Origin: Limnohabitans sp. DM1
GTDB taxonomy: Bacteria > Pseudomonadota > Gammaproteobacteria > Burkholderiales > Burkholderiaceae_C
Direction: 5' to 3'
Assembly: GCF_001269385.1 (NCBI RefSeq)
Contig: NZ_CXOO01000026.1
Coordinates: 62,001 to 126,000, forward strand
DNA length: 64,000 nt
Made by a program: the position numbers and the translations under genes. Under the pieces are notes generated by a model. It saw nothing but the letters and a program-made list of their open reading frames with translations. It was not told the DNA's origin and made no database searches. How positions within the stretch are numbered: the first letter of the stretch is position 1; each line of letters opens with the position of its first letter. Positions 54,312 through 61,164 of the stretch are shown one piece after another.

Positions 54312-54479
54312 ATCGAGCCATTCATCTTTCCGGTCATCGCACCCATGGCTGCGGCCTTGGGTTCGACCGACGGCTGGCAATTGCGGGCTTTCCTGGAAAG
54401 CCCGCACCCCGCACCGCGCTGGAGCAAGGCACTCCCGCCCAGCGGGTCATCGATCTGGCCATGGCGCAGGGGCATTGAA
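54306..54479 (+). pseudogene. Antitoxin-like fragment, frameshifted
   Basis: Directly at the hsdM break one frame reads WQIEPFIFPVIAPMAAALGS, then LRAFLESPHPA; another frame then gives RTALEQGTPAQRVIDLAMAQ, then GH and a stop. Joined, this resembles the C-terminal toxin-binding region of Xre/MbcA/ParS (DUF2384) antitoxins. The identification is tentative. Confidence 0.4.
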
Positions 54480-54662
54480 ATGACGGATACCGCTTACCAA
54501 CCCGTTGCGCACGACACCGCATTCCGTCAAGCGCTGCTGGAGAAACCTGGAGTCAAGCAAGCCTACGACGCCCTGCAAGACGAATACACAAGCTTGCAGA
54601 TGACACTTCAGGATTGCGAAACTGCAACAAATGAAGTTAGCAAAAGCCCAACCACCTTTTGA
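54480..54662 (+). CDS. Short ORF like the N-terminal helix of HigA-type antitoxins
   Basis: A 60-residue ORF starting MTDTAYQPVAHDTAFRQALL with KPGVKQAYDALQDEY, which resembles the stretch before the HTH in HigA/XRE antitoxins. The HTH itself is absent and the tail (VSKSPTTF) is unrelated, so it is probably truncated. No matching toxin gene is adjacent. Confidence 0.4.
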   Translation: MTDTAYQPVAHDTAFRQALLEKPGVKQAYDALQDEYTSLQMTLQDCETATNEVSKSPTTF

Positions 54663-54682
54663 TGATGCCCCGCGCTCATCCA

Positions 54683-54716
54683 ACCCAAATTGGGCATGAA
54701 CCCACCCAATTTGGGT
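54683..54716. promoter_or_regulatory. Paired palindromic operator-like site
   Basis: ACCCAAATTGGG and CCCAATTTGGGT form a perfect 12-bp inverted repeat with a 10-base spacer, and each arm is itself nearly palindromic. It sits 24 bases before the ATG of the PNPOx-like gene, so it probably binds a repressor of that gene. Confidence 0.6.
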
Positions 54717-54739
54717 ATTTCGCCTGACCACAGCCCCCC

Positions 54740-55366
54740 ATGACCACCCCACACATCACCACCCTCCCCGCCCTGCGCCAGCTCTTCGGCCCCGCCCGTG
54801 AGCGTGCGCTCAAAAAGGAAATCCCGGCGCTCGACGCGCATGCGGTGCAGTTCATTGACTTGTCGCCGTTTGTGGTGCTGGCCAGCAGCGATGCGCAGGG
54901 ACACATGGACGCATCGCCTCGCGGGGGCGAGCCGGGTTTTGTGAAGGTGCTCGACGCGCAGACGCTGCTCGTACCCGATTCGCCGGGCAACAACCGGCTG
55001 GACACGCTGGAGAACATCATCGCCACGGGCCGCTTGGGCACTTTGTTCATAGTGCCGGGCTTTGACGAGACCTTGCGCGTCAATGGCCGCGCCATGCTGT
55101 CCACCGAACCGGCTGACTTGGCGCTGTGTGCCGATGCGCGGCGCACGCCCGCGCTGGTGATCCGGCTGTCGGTGGAGTCGGTTTACCTGCATTGCGCCAA
55201 GGCCTTCATGCGCTCACAGCTGTGGGACGCTTCGCGCCACACCGATCGGACGCAACTGCCCAGCATGGGCGAGATGATGCGCGATCAGATTCGCGCCTTC
55301 CAGGGCGAAGAGATTGAGGCAGAAACCCAGGCACAAATGCTGGACCGCTACCAGCAATCGCTGTGA
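54740..55366 (+). CDS. Pyridoxamine 5'-phosphate oxidase-family flavin protein
   Basis: A 208-residue split-barrel protein. FIDLSPFVVLASSDAQGHMD, then SPRGGEPGFVKVLD, are the FMN-site region of the PNPOx-like (MSMEG_1061-type) family, followed by DSPGNNRLDTLENIIATGR and GFDETLRVNGRA. It probably binds FMN or F420-like cofactors; the true substrate is unknown. It is preceded by a double palindrome and followed by the first of two direct repeats. Confidence 0.85.
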   Translation: MTTPHITTLPALRQLFGPARERALKKEIPALDAHAVQFIDLSPFVVLASSDAQGHMDASPRGGEPGFVKVLDAQTLLVPDSPGNNRLDTLENIIATGRLGTLFIVPGFDETLRVNGRAMLSTEPADLALCADARRTPALVIRLSVESVYLHCAKAFMRSQLWDASRHTDRTQLPSMGEMMRDQIRAFQGEEIEAETQAQMLDRYQQSL

Positions 55367-55369
55367 GGA

Positions 55370-55474
55370 AAGTTGTCCCGTCCGTCTGTGCATGAAGCTG
55401 TGGACAAGGCCGTGGACATCCGCGCAAACCCTGATTCCATGCGGTCTGGCACACTGTGCCTGTTCAACAGGCAG
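55370..55474. repeat. Family C direct repeat, copy 1
   Basis: About 105 bases. The first 39 bases (AAGTTGTCCCGTCCGTCTGT and the following 19) are identical to copy 2 at 56026; the rest is similar, ending AGGCAG. It lies in front of an AHSA1-type gene. Confidence 0.8.
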
Positions 55475-55515
55475 CCGCCTGTCCTCCCCCTTCCACCCCT
55501 TACAGGATGACTTTC

Positions 55516-55992
55516 ATGACCCCCAATACCCCCGCTGCCGATGCCCGTGAGTTGGTGCTCACGCGGCTGATCGTTGTGCCGCGCCACAACTTGTTTCGTT
55601 GCTGGACGGAGCCTGCACTGATCGTGCAGTGGTTCACGCCGCCGCCCTGGAAAACCATCCGCGCCGAGATGGATGTGCGCCCCGGCGGGGCCAGCTGCAT
55701 CACGATGCAAGGGCCTGACGGCACCGAAGTGCCCAACCATGGCGTTTATCTGGAGGTGTTGCCAGATGAGCGGTTGGTGTTCACTGACGCCTACACCGGC
55801 GACTGGCAACCCTCGGCCAAACCATTTTTCACTTGCGTGCTGACTTTTGAAGACGAAGGCGGCCAGACGCGCTACACCGCACGCGCCCGGCACTGGAGCG
55901 CAGAAGACTGCGCCGCACATGAACAAATGGGTTTTCACATCGGCTGGGGCATTGCCACCGACCAATTGGCGGCGCTGGCGGCCACGCTCTGA
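55516..55992 (+). CDS. SRPBCC/AHSA1-domain protein
   Basis: A 158-residue START-fold protein: LTRLIVVPRHNLFRCWTEPA, then QWFTPPPWKTIRAEMDVRPG and RHWSAEDCAAHEQMGFHIGW, all standard for the AHSA1/ATPase-activator-like family. Start ATG 55516 has AGGA eight bases upstream; ATG 55507 is nearer to that site. The gene is bracketed by direct repeats (55370 and 56026), so it looks like a small cassette. Not a close copy of the AHSA1 gene at 35854. Confidence 0.85.
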   Translation: MTPNTPAADARELVLTRLIVVPRHNLFRCWTEPALIVQWFTPPPWKTIRAEMDVRPGGASCITMQGPDGTEVPNHGVYLEVLPDERLVFTDAYTGDWQPSAKPFFTCVLTFEDEGGQTRYTARARHWSAEDCAAHEQMGFHIGWGIATDQLAALAATL

Positions 55993-56025
55993 GAGGCCCT
56001 AAACAGAGCCTTCTTCGCGCCTGGC

Positions 56026-56131
56026 AAGTTGTCCCGTCCGTCTGTGCATGAAGCTGTGGACAAGCGCAGGGATATCCTCGCAAACCCTTATCCCGCTTGC
56101 CCTGCGACACATTGCCCACAGAATAGGCAGT
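56026..56131. repeat. Family C direct repeat, copy 2
   Basis: Same orientation as copy 1, starting AAGTTGTCCCGTCCG and ending AGGCAG. The two copies start 656 bases apart and enclose one gene. Confidence 0.8.
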
Positions 56132-56140
56132 TCTTAAGTC

Positions 56141-56836
56141 TTACTTTTTCTGCACAGGATTGGCCAGCAACAAGTGGGCCGGATAGGCACGCATGAACTC
56201 GCGCGCCTTGTCGACTGGCGCGCTGAGCCAGGCGGCCCAGCTGCCTTCGTTCAGGATGGCGGGCATGCGTTTTTCATTGCCATTTTGGCCATAGCGGTTC
56301 ATCAACGCGTGGCTGTTGGCGTTCACCGTGAGCAAGGTGAAGCTGGTGATGCTTTCACCGTCTTTGGCCCAGTGTTCCCACAGGCCCGCCACGCCCATGG
56401 GTTTGCCGTCCACGCGGGCAATGCGGGTGGGCACGGCTTTGCCGCTGCGCCAGTCGTCTTCCAAAAAAGCCTGCATGGGGATGATGCAGCGCTGGCCATT
56501 GAGCCAGGTCTCGCGCGTGGGCGTGGCGGTGCTCATGGTTTCGTAGCGAGTGACCGCCAACTTGGTGGAGCGCAGTTTGGCGTCTGAGGCCGACTTGACC
56601 CAAGTGGGCACCAGGCCAAATTGGCCTTGGGTCAGCTCCAACACCAAACGGTTGGCAGAGGCTTCACTAGAGGCATCAACTTCGGCCATCACGGAACTTG
56701 CTGATGCGGCTTTGCGGATGAAAAAACCCGGCTGGCGCGGCCAGACTTGTTTGCCGGTCAAGGTTTCAGGGGGGGCGACGCCAAAGGCCTCGGCATACAG
56801 GTCGGCGCTTTTCAGGCATTCGTATTGGGTGCTCAT
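56141..56836 (-). CDS. SRAP (YedK/HMCES)-family protein lacking the catalytic Cys2
   Basis: A 231-residue SOS-response-associated peptidase domain protein. Family wording: GLVPTWVKSASDAKLRSTK, RYETMSTATPTRETWLNGQR, CIIPMQAFLEDDWRSGK, GVAGLWEHW and LLTVNANSHALMNRYGQNGN, with EKRMPAIL. The family seals abasic sites in single-stranded DNA by Cys2 after Met removal. Here the start is MSTQYECLKSADLY, with Ser at position 2 and the first Cys at 7. ATG 56836 is the only start that fits; no better upstream Met-Cys is in frame near it. It may have lost cross-linking or use another residue. Confidence 0.82.
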   Translation of the reverse strand: MSTQYECLKSADLYAEAFGVAPPETLTGKQVWPRQPGFFIRKAASASSVMAEVDASSEASANRLVLELTQGQFGLVPTWVKSASDAKLRSTKLAVTRYETMSTATPTRETWLNGQRCIIPMQAFLEDDWRSGKAVPTRIARVDGKPMGVAGLWEHWAKDGESITSFTLLTVNANSHALMNRYGQNGNEKRMPAILNEGSWAAWLSAPVDKAREFMRAYPAHLLLANPVQKK

Positions 56837-56863
56837 GCGGGGGATGCTAACCCATGCATGATG

Positions 56864-57018
56864 GATCCGGCCCGATGAAGTCCGAGCAGTGTGTTGCCAG
56901 TTGGGCGCATTTTGTGGAAGCTTGCACTGCAAGCGAAAAGATTGTGGTCCCCCAGCGTCTGATCGCCAGCAGATGTTCTCCCACAAGATGCAAATTGAAG
57001 CCACCCTACAGACCCCGG
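56864..57018. mobile_element. MITE-like element (family B), second copy, right end worn
   Basis: Starts GATCCGGCCCGATGAAG and follows copy 1 (51395) through GTGTTGCCAGTTGGG, AAGCGAAAAG and GCGTCTGATCGCCAGCAG. The right terminal repeat is no longer clear. It lies between the SRAP gene and the pseudouridine synthase gene. Confidence 0.7.
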
Positions 57019-57069
57019 AGCACACGACCTGCTACGCTCACGCCCTCCAAGCTGCCCCCCTGTCTCCTC

Positions 57070-57603
57070 ATGCTGATCCGTTTCAACAAGCCCTATGGCG
57101 TGCTCAGCCAGTTCACCCCCGAGGGGCGCTGGCGCGGGCTCAAAGACCACATCGACCTGCCCGGCGTGTATGTGGCCGGGCGGTTGGACGCCGACAGCGA
57201 AGGCTTGCTGCTGCTGACCGACGACGGCCAGTTGCAGGCACGGATTGCCGACCCGCGTTTCAAGATGGAGAAGACCTATCTGGTGCAGGTCGAAGGCGTG
57301 GTGGACGACAAGGCCCTGACCGCCCTGGCCCGGGGCGTGGTGCTGAACGACGGCCCCACCCTGCCCGCGCGCGCCCGTGCGTTAATGCCGCCGGTTGACC
57401 TGTGGCCGCGTCACCCGCCGATCCGCGAGCGCCAAAACATCCCCACCTCGTGGCTGGAACTCTCCATCCGCGAGGGGCGCAACCGCCAGGTGCGGCGCAT
57501 GACGGCCGCCGTGGGCCTGCCCACGCTGCGCCTGATTCGCACCGCCATTGGCCCGTATCACCTGCGTGACCTGCCCACCGGCACCTGGCAACCTGTGGAT
57601 TGA
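57070..57603 (+). CDS. RsuA/RluE-type 23S rRNA pseudouridine synthase
   Basis: A 177-residue synthase without an S4 domain: [20 protein letters not shown], catalytic Asp40 in [17 protein letters not shown] and the closing [20 protein letters not shown]. The size and lack of S4 fit RluE, which modifies U2457 of 23S rRNA in E. coli. ATG 57070 fits the family start. It lies 48 bases before the nitroreductase gene. Confidence 0.9.
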   Translation: MLIRFNKPYGVLSQFTPEGRWRGLKDHIDLPGVYVAGRLDADSEGLLLLTDDGQLQARIADPRFKMEKTYLVQVEGVVDDKALTALARGVVLNDGPTLPARARALMPPVDLWPRHPPIRERQNIPTSWLELSIREGRNRQVRRMTAAVGLPTLRLIRTAIGPYHLRDLPTGTWQPVD

Positions 57604-57651
57604 GCTTTGCGACACAATGGCCCGTTTTCACCAAACCACAAGGAAAAATAC

Positions 57652-58287
57652 ATGTCCGAATTGCTGAACAAAATGCAGTGGCGCTACGCCTGCAAAAAAA
57701 TGGACCCCAGCAAGGTTGTGCCCCAAGACAAAGTGGACCGCATCGTCGAAGCCGCACGCCTGGCCCCTACGTCCAGCGGTTTGCAGCCCTTTGAGGTGAT
57801 CGTGGTCAGCAACCCCGCCGTGCGCGCCCAGATCCAGCCCAAGGCCTACAACCAGGCTCAGGTCACCGAAGGCTCACACCTGTTGGTGTTTGCCGCCTGG
57901 GACAACTACACCGCAGAGCGCATCAACACTTACTTTGACTTCAGCAACGCCGAGCGCGGTGGCACCAACGAAGGCTGGGAAAACTACCGCAAGATGCTGC
58001 TGGCCAACTACCCCGGCCGCGACCCCAAGGTGAATTTTGAGCACGCTGCCCGTCAGGCCTACATTGGCTTGGGTGCTGCGCTGATTTCCGCCGCATTTGA
58101 AGAAGTCGATGCCACCCCCATGGAAGGCTTCGAGCCCGCTGCGGTGGACGAGATTTTGGACCTGGGCGCCCGTGGCCTGCGCAGCGTAGCCATCGTGCCG
58201 CTGGGCTACCGCGGCGAAGGCGACTGGCTGGTGGGCCTGAAAAAGGTCCGCCGCCCCCGCGACCAATTCGTCACCGAAGTGAAGTGA
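57652..58287 (+). CDS. Nitroreductase-family NAD(P)H-dependent oxidoreductase
   Basis: A 211-residue FMN enzyme. RYACKKMDPSKVVPQDKVDR, then EAARLAPTSSGLQPFEVIVV, is the standard FMN-site opening; HAARQAYIGLGAALISAAFE and LGYRGEGDWLVGLKKVRRP follow the NfnB/YdgI type. It reduces nitro compounds or quinones in the cytoplasm; the physiological substrate is unknown. AAGGA lies nine bases before ATG 57652. Confidence 0.92.
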   Translation: MSELLNKMQWRYACKKMDPSKVVPQDKVDRIVEAARLAPTSSGLQPFEVIVVSNPAVRAQIQPKAYNQAQVTEGSHLLVFAAWDNYTAERINTYFDFSNAERGGTNEGWENYRKMLLANYPGRDPKVNFEHAARQAYIGLGAALISAAFEEVDATPMEGFEPAAVDEILDLGARGLRSVAIVPLGYRGEGDWLVGLKKVRRPRDQFVTEVK

Positions 58288-58323
58288 TCGCCCCGTCAGC
58301 CCACCCAGTGGGCTGACGCCTGT

Positions 58324-58436
58324 GTCGGGGTCTTCGACCGCCGACCTACCAATGCTGCCCAGTAGGTCGGTAGCTTCAGCTCCGGCATTGTGGGCTACAG
58401 CACAGGCCCATAGCGGCTTTGTTGCCACCGACCTAC
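58324..58436. repeat. Family A element: right half followed by a full unit
   Basis: GTCGGGGTCTTCGACCGCCG with ACCTAC (58324-58349) is the right arm of one unit. GTAGGTCGGTAGC starts at 58362 and the next CCGACCTAC ends at 58436. This is one and a half units in tandem, like a small version of the array at 34.7 kb. The 58288-58524 gap holds nothing else I recognise except the start region of the next gene. Confidence 0.8.
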
Positions 58437-58524
58437 AAATTCTGCTCCGGCAAGAATAGCTCGCTTGCTTTGTGGCGTACCATCGACAGCATCTCAAACC
58501 GGGATAACCACCGAGGAAGCCACC

Positions 58525-58662
58525 ATGGCCAAAGGCGAACAACGCAGCAACAAAATGGCCAAAAAGCCAAAAAAAGACACCACCCCGCCAAAGACTTTGA
58601 CGTCTGACCGCCCCATGCCCCCGACCACTTTTGTGGCGCCTCGCGGCAAAAAACCCTCCTGA
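58525..58662 (+). CDS. Small basic conserved protein
   Basis: A 45-residue Lys-rich protein starting MAKGEQRSNKMAKKPKKDTT and containing RPMPPTTFVAPRGKKPS. Short proteins of this wording (MAKG.QRSN...KKPKK) are common in betaproteobacteria, usually annotated hypothetical. GAGGAAG precedes ATG 58525 at a proper distance. It might bind nucleic acid by charge, but nothing shows that. Confidence 0.72.
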   Translation: MAKGEQRSNKMAKKPKKDTTPPKTLTSDRPMPPTTFVAPRGKKPS

Positions 58663-58737
58663 TTTGGCCGCCAAGGCCTGGCCGCCCGCGTGCAGTGGGT
58701 CGCTGGCTCATGCCTGTTGTTTCCTGATCGTTTTGAC

Positions 58738-59421
58738 ATGACCCCGATCCACGTCGATGAGCACCTGCTGGTGCTTGAAAAACCCAGCGGCTTGCTCTCC
58801 GTTCCTGGCCGTGGGCCGGACAAACAAGACTGCCTGTCCAAACGCGTTCAGGACATTTACCCTGAAGCGCTGATCGTGCACCGCCTGGACCAGGACACCT
58901 CGGGCTTGCTGCTGATGGCCAGGGGCATCGAAGCGCAGCGCCGTCTGAGCCGGCTATTCGAGACACGGCAGGTCAAAAAACGTTATGTCGCGGTGGTCGC
59001 AGGACAGCCCCTGCAAACGCAGGCCACGGCCACTGTGGACGAAGACGGCTGGCGCACGATCGACGGCCCCATCTTGCTCGACTGGGAGCGCCGCCCTATT
59101 CACATCGTCCATCCCGATGGCAAGCCCAGCCGCAGCCGCTGGCGCGCTCTCCAAAGCAGCGACACCGCCACCCTGGTGGAGCTGGAACCCGTGACGGGCC
59201 GCACCCACCAACTGCGCGTGCACCTGCAAAGCATTGGCCACCCCATGTTGGGCGACTCGCTTTATGCGCCACCCGAGATCAAAGCGCTCAGCCCGCGCTT
59301 ACTGCTGCAAGCGCAAGAATTGGCCTTTACACACCCGTTTACCGCCGCCCCCATGTCTTTCAGCTTGCCGACCGCCTGGTCCGCACAGTCCCCCTTCGTG
59401 ACCGCAGCGCCCGCCCACTGA
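58738..59421 (+). CDS. RluA-family pseudouridine synthase
   Basis: A 227-residue synthase without S4: HVDEHLLVLEKPSGLLSVPG, catalytic Asp51 in HRLDQDTSGLLL, KRYVAVVAG and TGRTHQLRVHLQSIGHPMLG. It acts on rRNA or tRNA; the size and single domain fit RluA itself, but the target is not proven. ATG 58738 gives MTPIHVDEHLLV. Confidence 0.9.
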   Translation: MTPIHVDEHLLVLEKPSGLLSVPGRGPDKQDCLSKRVQDIYPEALIVHRLDQDTSGLLLMARGIEAQRRLSRLFETRQVKKRYVAVVAGQPLQTQATATVDEDGWRTIDGPILLDWERRPIHIVHPDGKPSRSRWRALQSSDTATLVELEPVTGRTHQLRVHLQSIGHPMLGDSLYAPPEIKALSPRLLLQAQELAFTHPFTAAPMSFSLPTAWSAQSPFVTAAPAH

Positions 59422-59495
59422 AATGCAAAACACCCCAAGTCGGGGCTGTCTCGCGGGTTTCATGGGGGCACAGGGGTGTTGCATAGAATTCGGCC

Positions 59496-59774
59496 ATGAC
59501 CTCACCCGATTTCGACACCTTTTCTTCAGCGGCCAAAGCCTCTGGTTTTGACGAAGTGCTGGAGCGCAGCTGGGAGGCCAACACCTGGCTGGACACCCAC
59601 ACACACCCGTTTGATGTGCAAGCCTTGGTCACAAAAGGCGAATTTTGGCTGACCGTAGAGGGGCAGACGCGGCATTTGCGCCCAGGCGATGCATTTGAGC
59701 TGGCACGCAATGTGGCACATGCAGAGCGTTATGGCCCTCAGGGGGCTACTTATTGGGTGGCTCGGAAAAATTGA
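59496..59774 (+). CDS. Cupin-domain protein
   Basis: A 92-residue single cupin. THTHPFDVQALVTKGEFWLT provides the first metal-binding motif (two His) and LRPGDAFELARNVAHAERYG the second. Small cupins of this kind bind a metal and may sense or isomerise small molecules; function is open. Monocistronic, followed by a 124-base gap without recognisable features. Confidence 0.82.
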   Translation: MTSPDFDTFSSAAKASGFDEVLERSWEANTWLDTHTHPFDVQALVTKGEFWLTVEGQTRHLRPGDAFELARNVAHAERYGPQGATYWVARKN

Positions 59775-59898
59775 TGGCCTGGACCCGACCAAGTTCTCAA
59801 ATAGCACGACCGCATCATCGGAGTTAATCAAAAGTATTCAAATCAGAGCGGATAATCACTGGCTAAAATCTAGTGTTTAAGAAATCGTCGGGTTGGTC

Positions 59899-61164
59899 AT
59901 GTTGCTTTATCAATTTTTGCAGTTTCGGACTACCATCCCACGCTCCTTAAAGTGCTGGGCACACGGGTCCGCACTGAGTTTGGGACTGATGGGCGCACAA
60001 CTGGTGCAATCAGCGATCCCTGCCCAGGACACGATCAAGCAAGCCATTCAGTCGGGTCAACTGGACCAGGCGCTCAAGCTGGTGCAACAAGAGCGCCAAG
60101 CCAACCCCAAAGAAGTCCAGTTCCAGTTCATGGAAGGGGTCATCCAGGCCCAACAAGGTCAAACCGACAAAGCCATCGAAACGTTCAAAAAAATCACAGA
60201 AACACATCCCGAGCTGTCCGAGGCTTACAACAACCTGGGCGTGCTGTTTGCGGCTAAAGGCCGACTGGAAGAGTCTCGCAATTACCTCGAAAAAGCGCTG
60301 CAAACGCACCCCAGTTATGCCGCCGCGCACCGCAACCTGTCTGATGTGCACAGCCAACTGGCCAAACAATCGTATGCCAAGGCCTTGCAGGTTGAACCCA
60401 AAGCCAAAATCAATGCACCGCAGCTGACTTTGCTGGGCAGCATCGGGCCAGACAAACGCAGCGCAGTCGCCGCCAGCAGCCTGCCTGCAACGGTGACGCC
60501 ATCGCCCAAGCCCGCTGCTCAGACAACTGGCACTTCAGCAGCGCCCGCCACCCTGCCCGCTTCAGCCCCCGCCCAGACACCTGGGGTGGCCCCAGTGGTG
60601 GCAACTGCCCCGGTCGCCACTCAGGCCACGGGCGTGACGCCTGCAAAACCCAGCCCCACAGCATCCACAACGGCCCCCGCGCAGACCAAAACTTCGCCAT
60701 CAGCGCCACCCTCGGCTGTGGCAGCACAAGCCAAACAGCCTGCACCCGCCACCGCAGAGCAAGCCACCGCACCCCAAGCCACAGCGGCAGCGCCTGCTGC
60801 GGCCAAAAACAGCCCCTCCGCCAAAACAGAGGAGGCCGATGTCCGCGCAGCCGTCCAGGCCTGGGCCAAGGCCTGGAGCCAAAAAGACATGTCGCGCTAC
60901 TTTGCCGCCTACACCAGCAGCTTTGCGGGGGGCGATCGGCAGTCACGCGCCAAATGGGAAAGTGATCGACAAGTGCGCATCGTGTCCAAGAAAAGCATTT
61001 CGGTGGTGGCCAACCACCTCAAGATTGAAGTCAACGGCAACAAGGCAACGGCCCAATTCCAGCAAATTTACGAATCGGACAACTTCAAGGGCAACAGCCG
61101 CAAAACGTTGGAAATGGTCAAGCACGGCGAGAGCTGGCTGATTGCGCGCGAGACCGTCAATTGA
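59899..61164 (+). CDS. TPR protein with Pro/Ala/Thr linker and NTF2-like C-terminal domain
   Basis: A 421-residue exported or membrane-anchored protein. A hydrophobic stretch (about 20-40) is followed by TPR-like repeats (about 43-160, e.g. AIETFKKITETHPELSEAYN). A low-complexity Ala/Pro/Thr linker spans about 190-310, and an NTF2-like domain (VRAAVQAWAKAWSQKDMSRY to the end) closes the protein. This domain is typical of proteins that accompany L,D-transpeptidases. The TGA stop overlaps the TTG start of the L,D-transpeptidase, so the two are made together. Confidence 0.82.
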   Translation: MLLYQFLQFRTTIPRSLKCWAHGSALSLGLMGAQLVQSAIPAQDTIKQAIQSGQLDQALKLVQQERQANPKEVQFQFMEGVIQAQQGQTDKAIETFKKITETHPELSEAYNNLGVLFAAKGRLEESRNYLEKALQTHPSYAAAHRNLSDVHSQLAKQSYAKALQVEPKAKINAPQLTLLGSIGPDKRSAVAASSLPATVTPSPKPAAQTTGTSAAPATLPASAPAQTPGVAPVVATAPVATQATGVTPAKPSPTASTTAPAQTKTSPSAPPSAVAAQAKQPAPATAEQATAPQATAAAPAAAKNSPSAKTEEADVRAAVQAWAKAWSQKDMSRYFAAYTSSFAGGDRQSRAKWESDRQVRIVSKKSISVVANHLKIEVNGNKATAQFQQIYESDNFKGNSRKTLEMVKHGESWLIARETVN

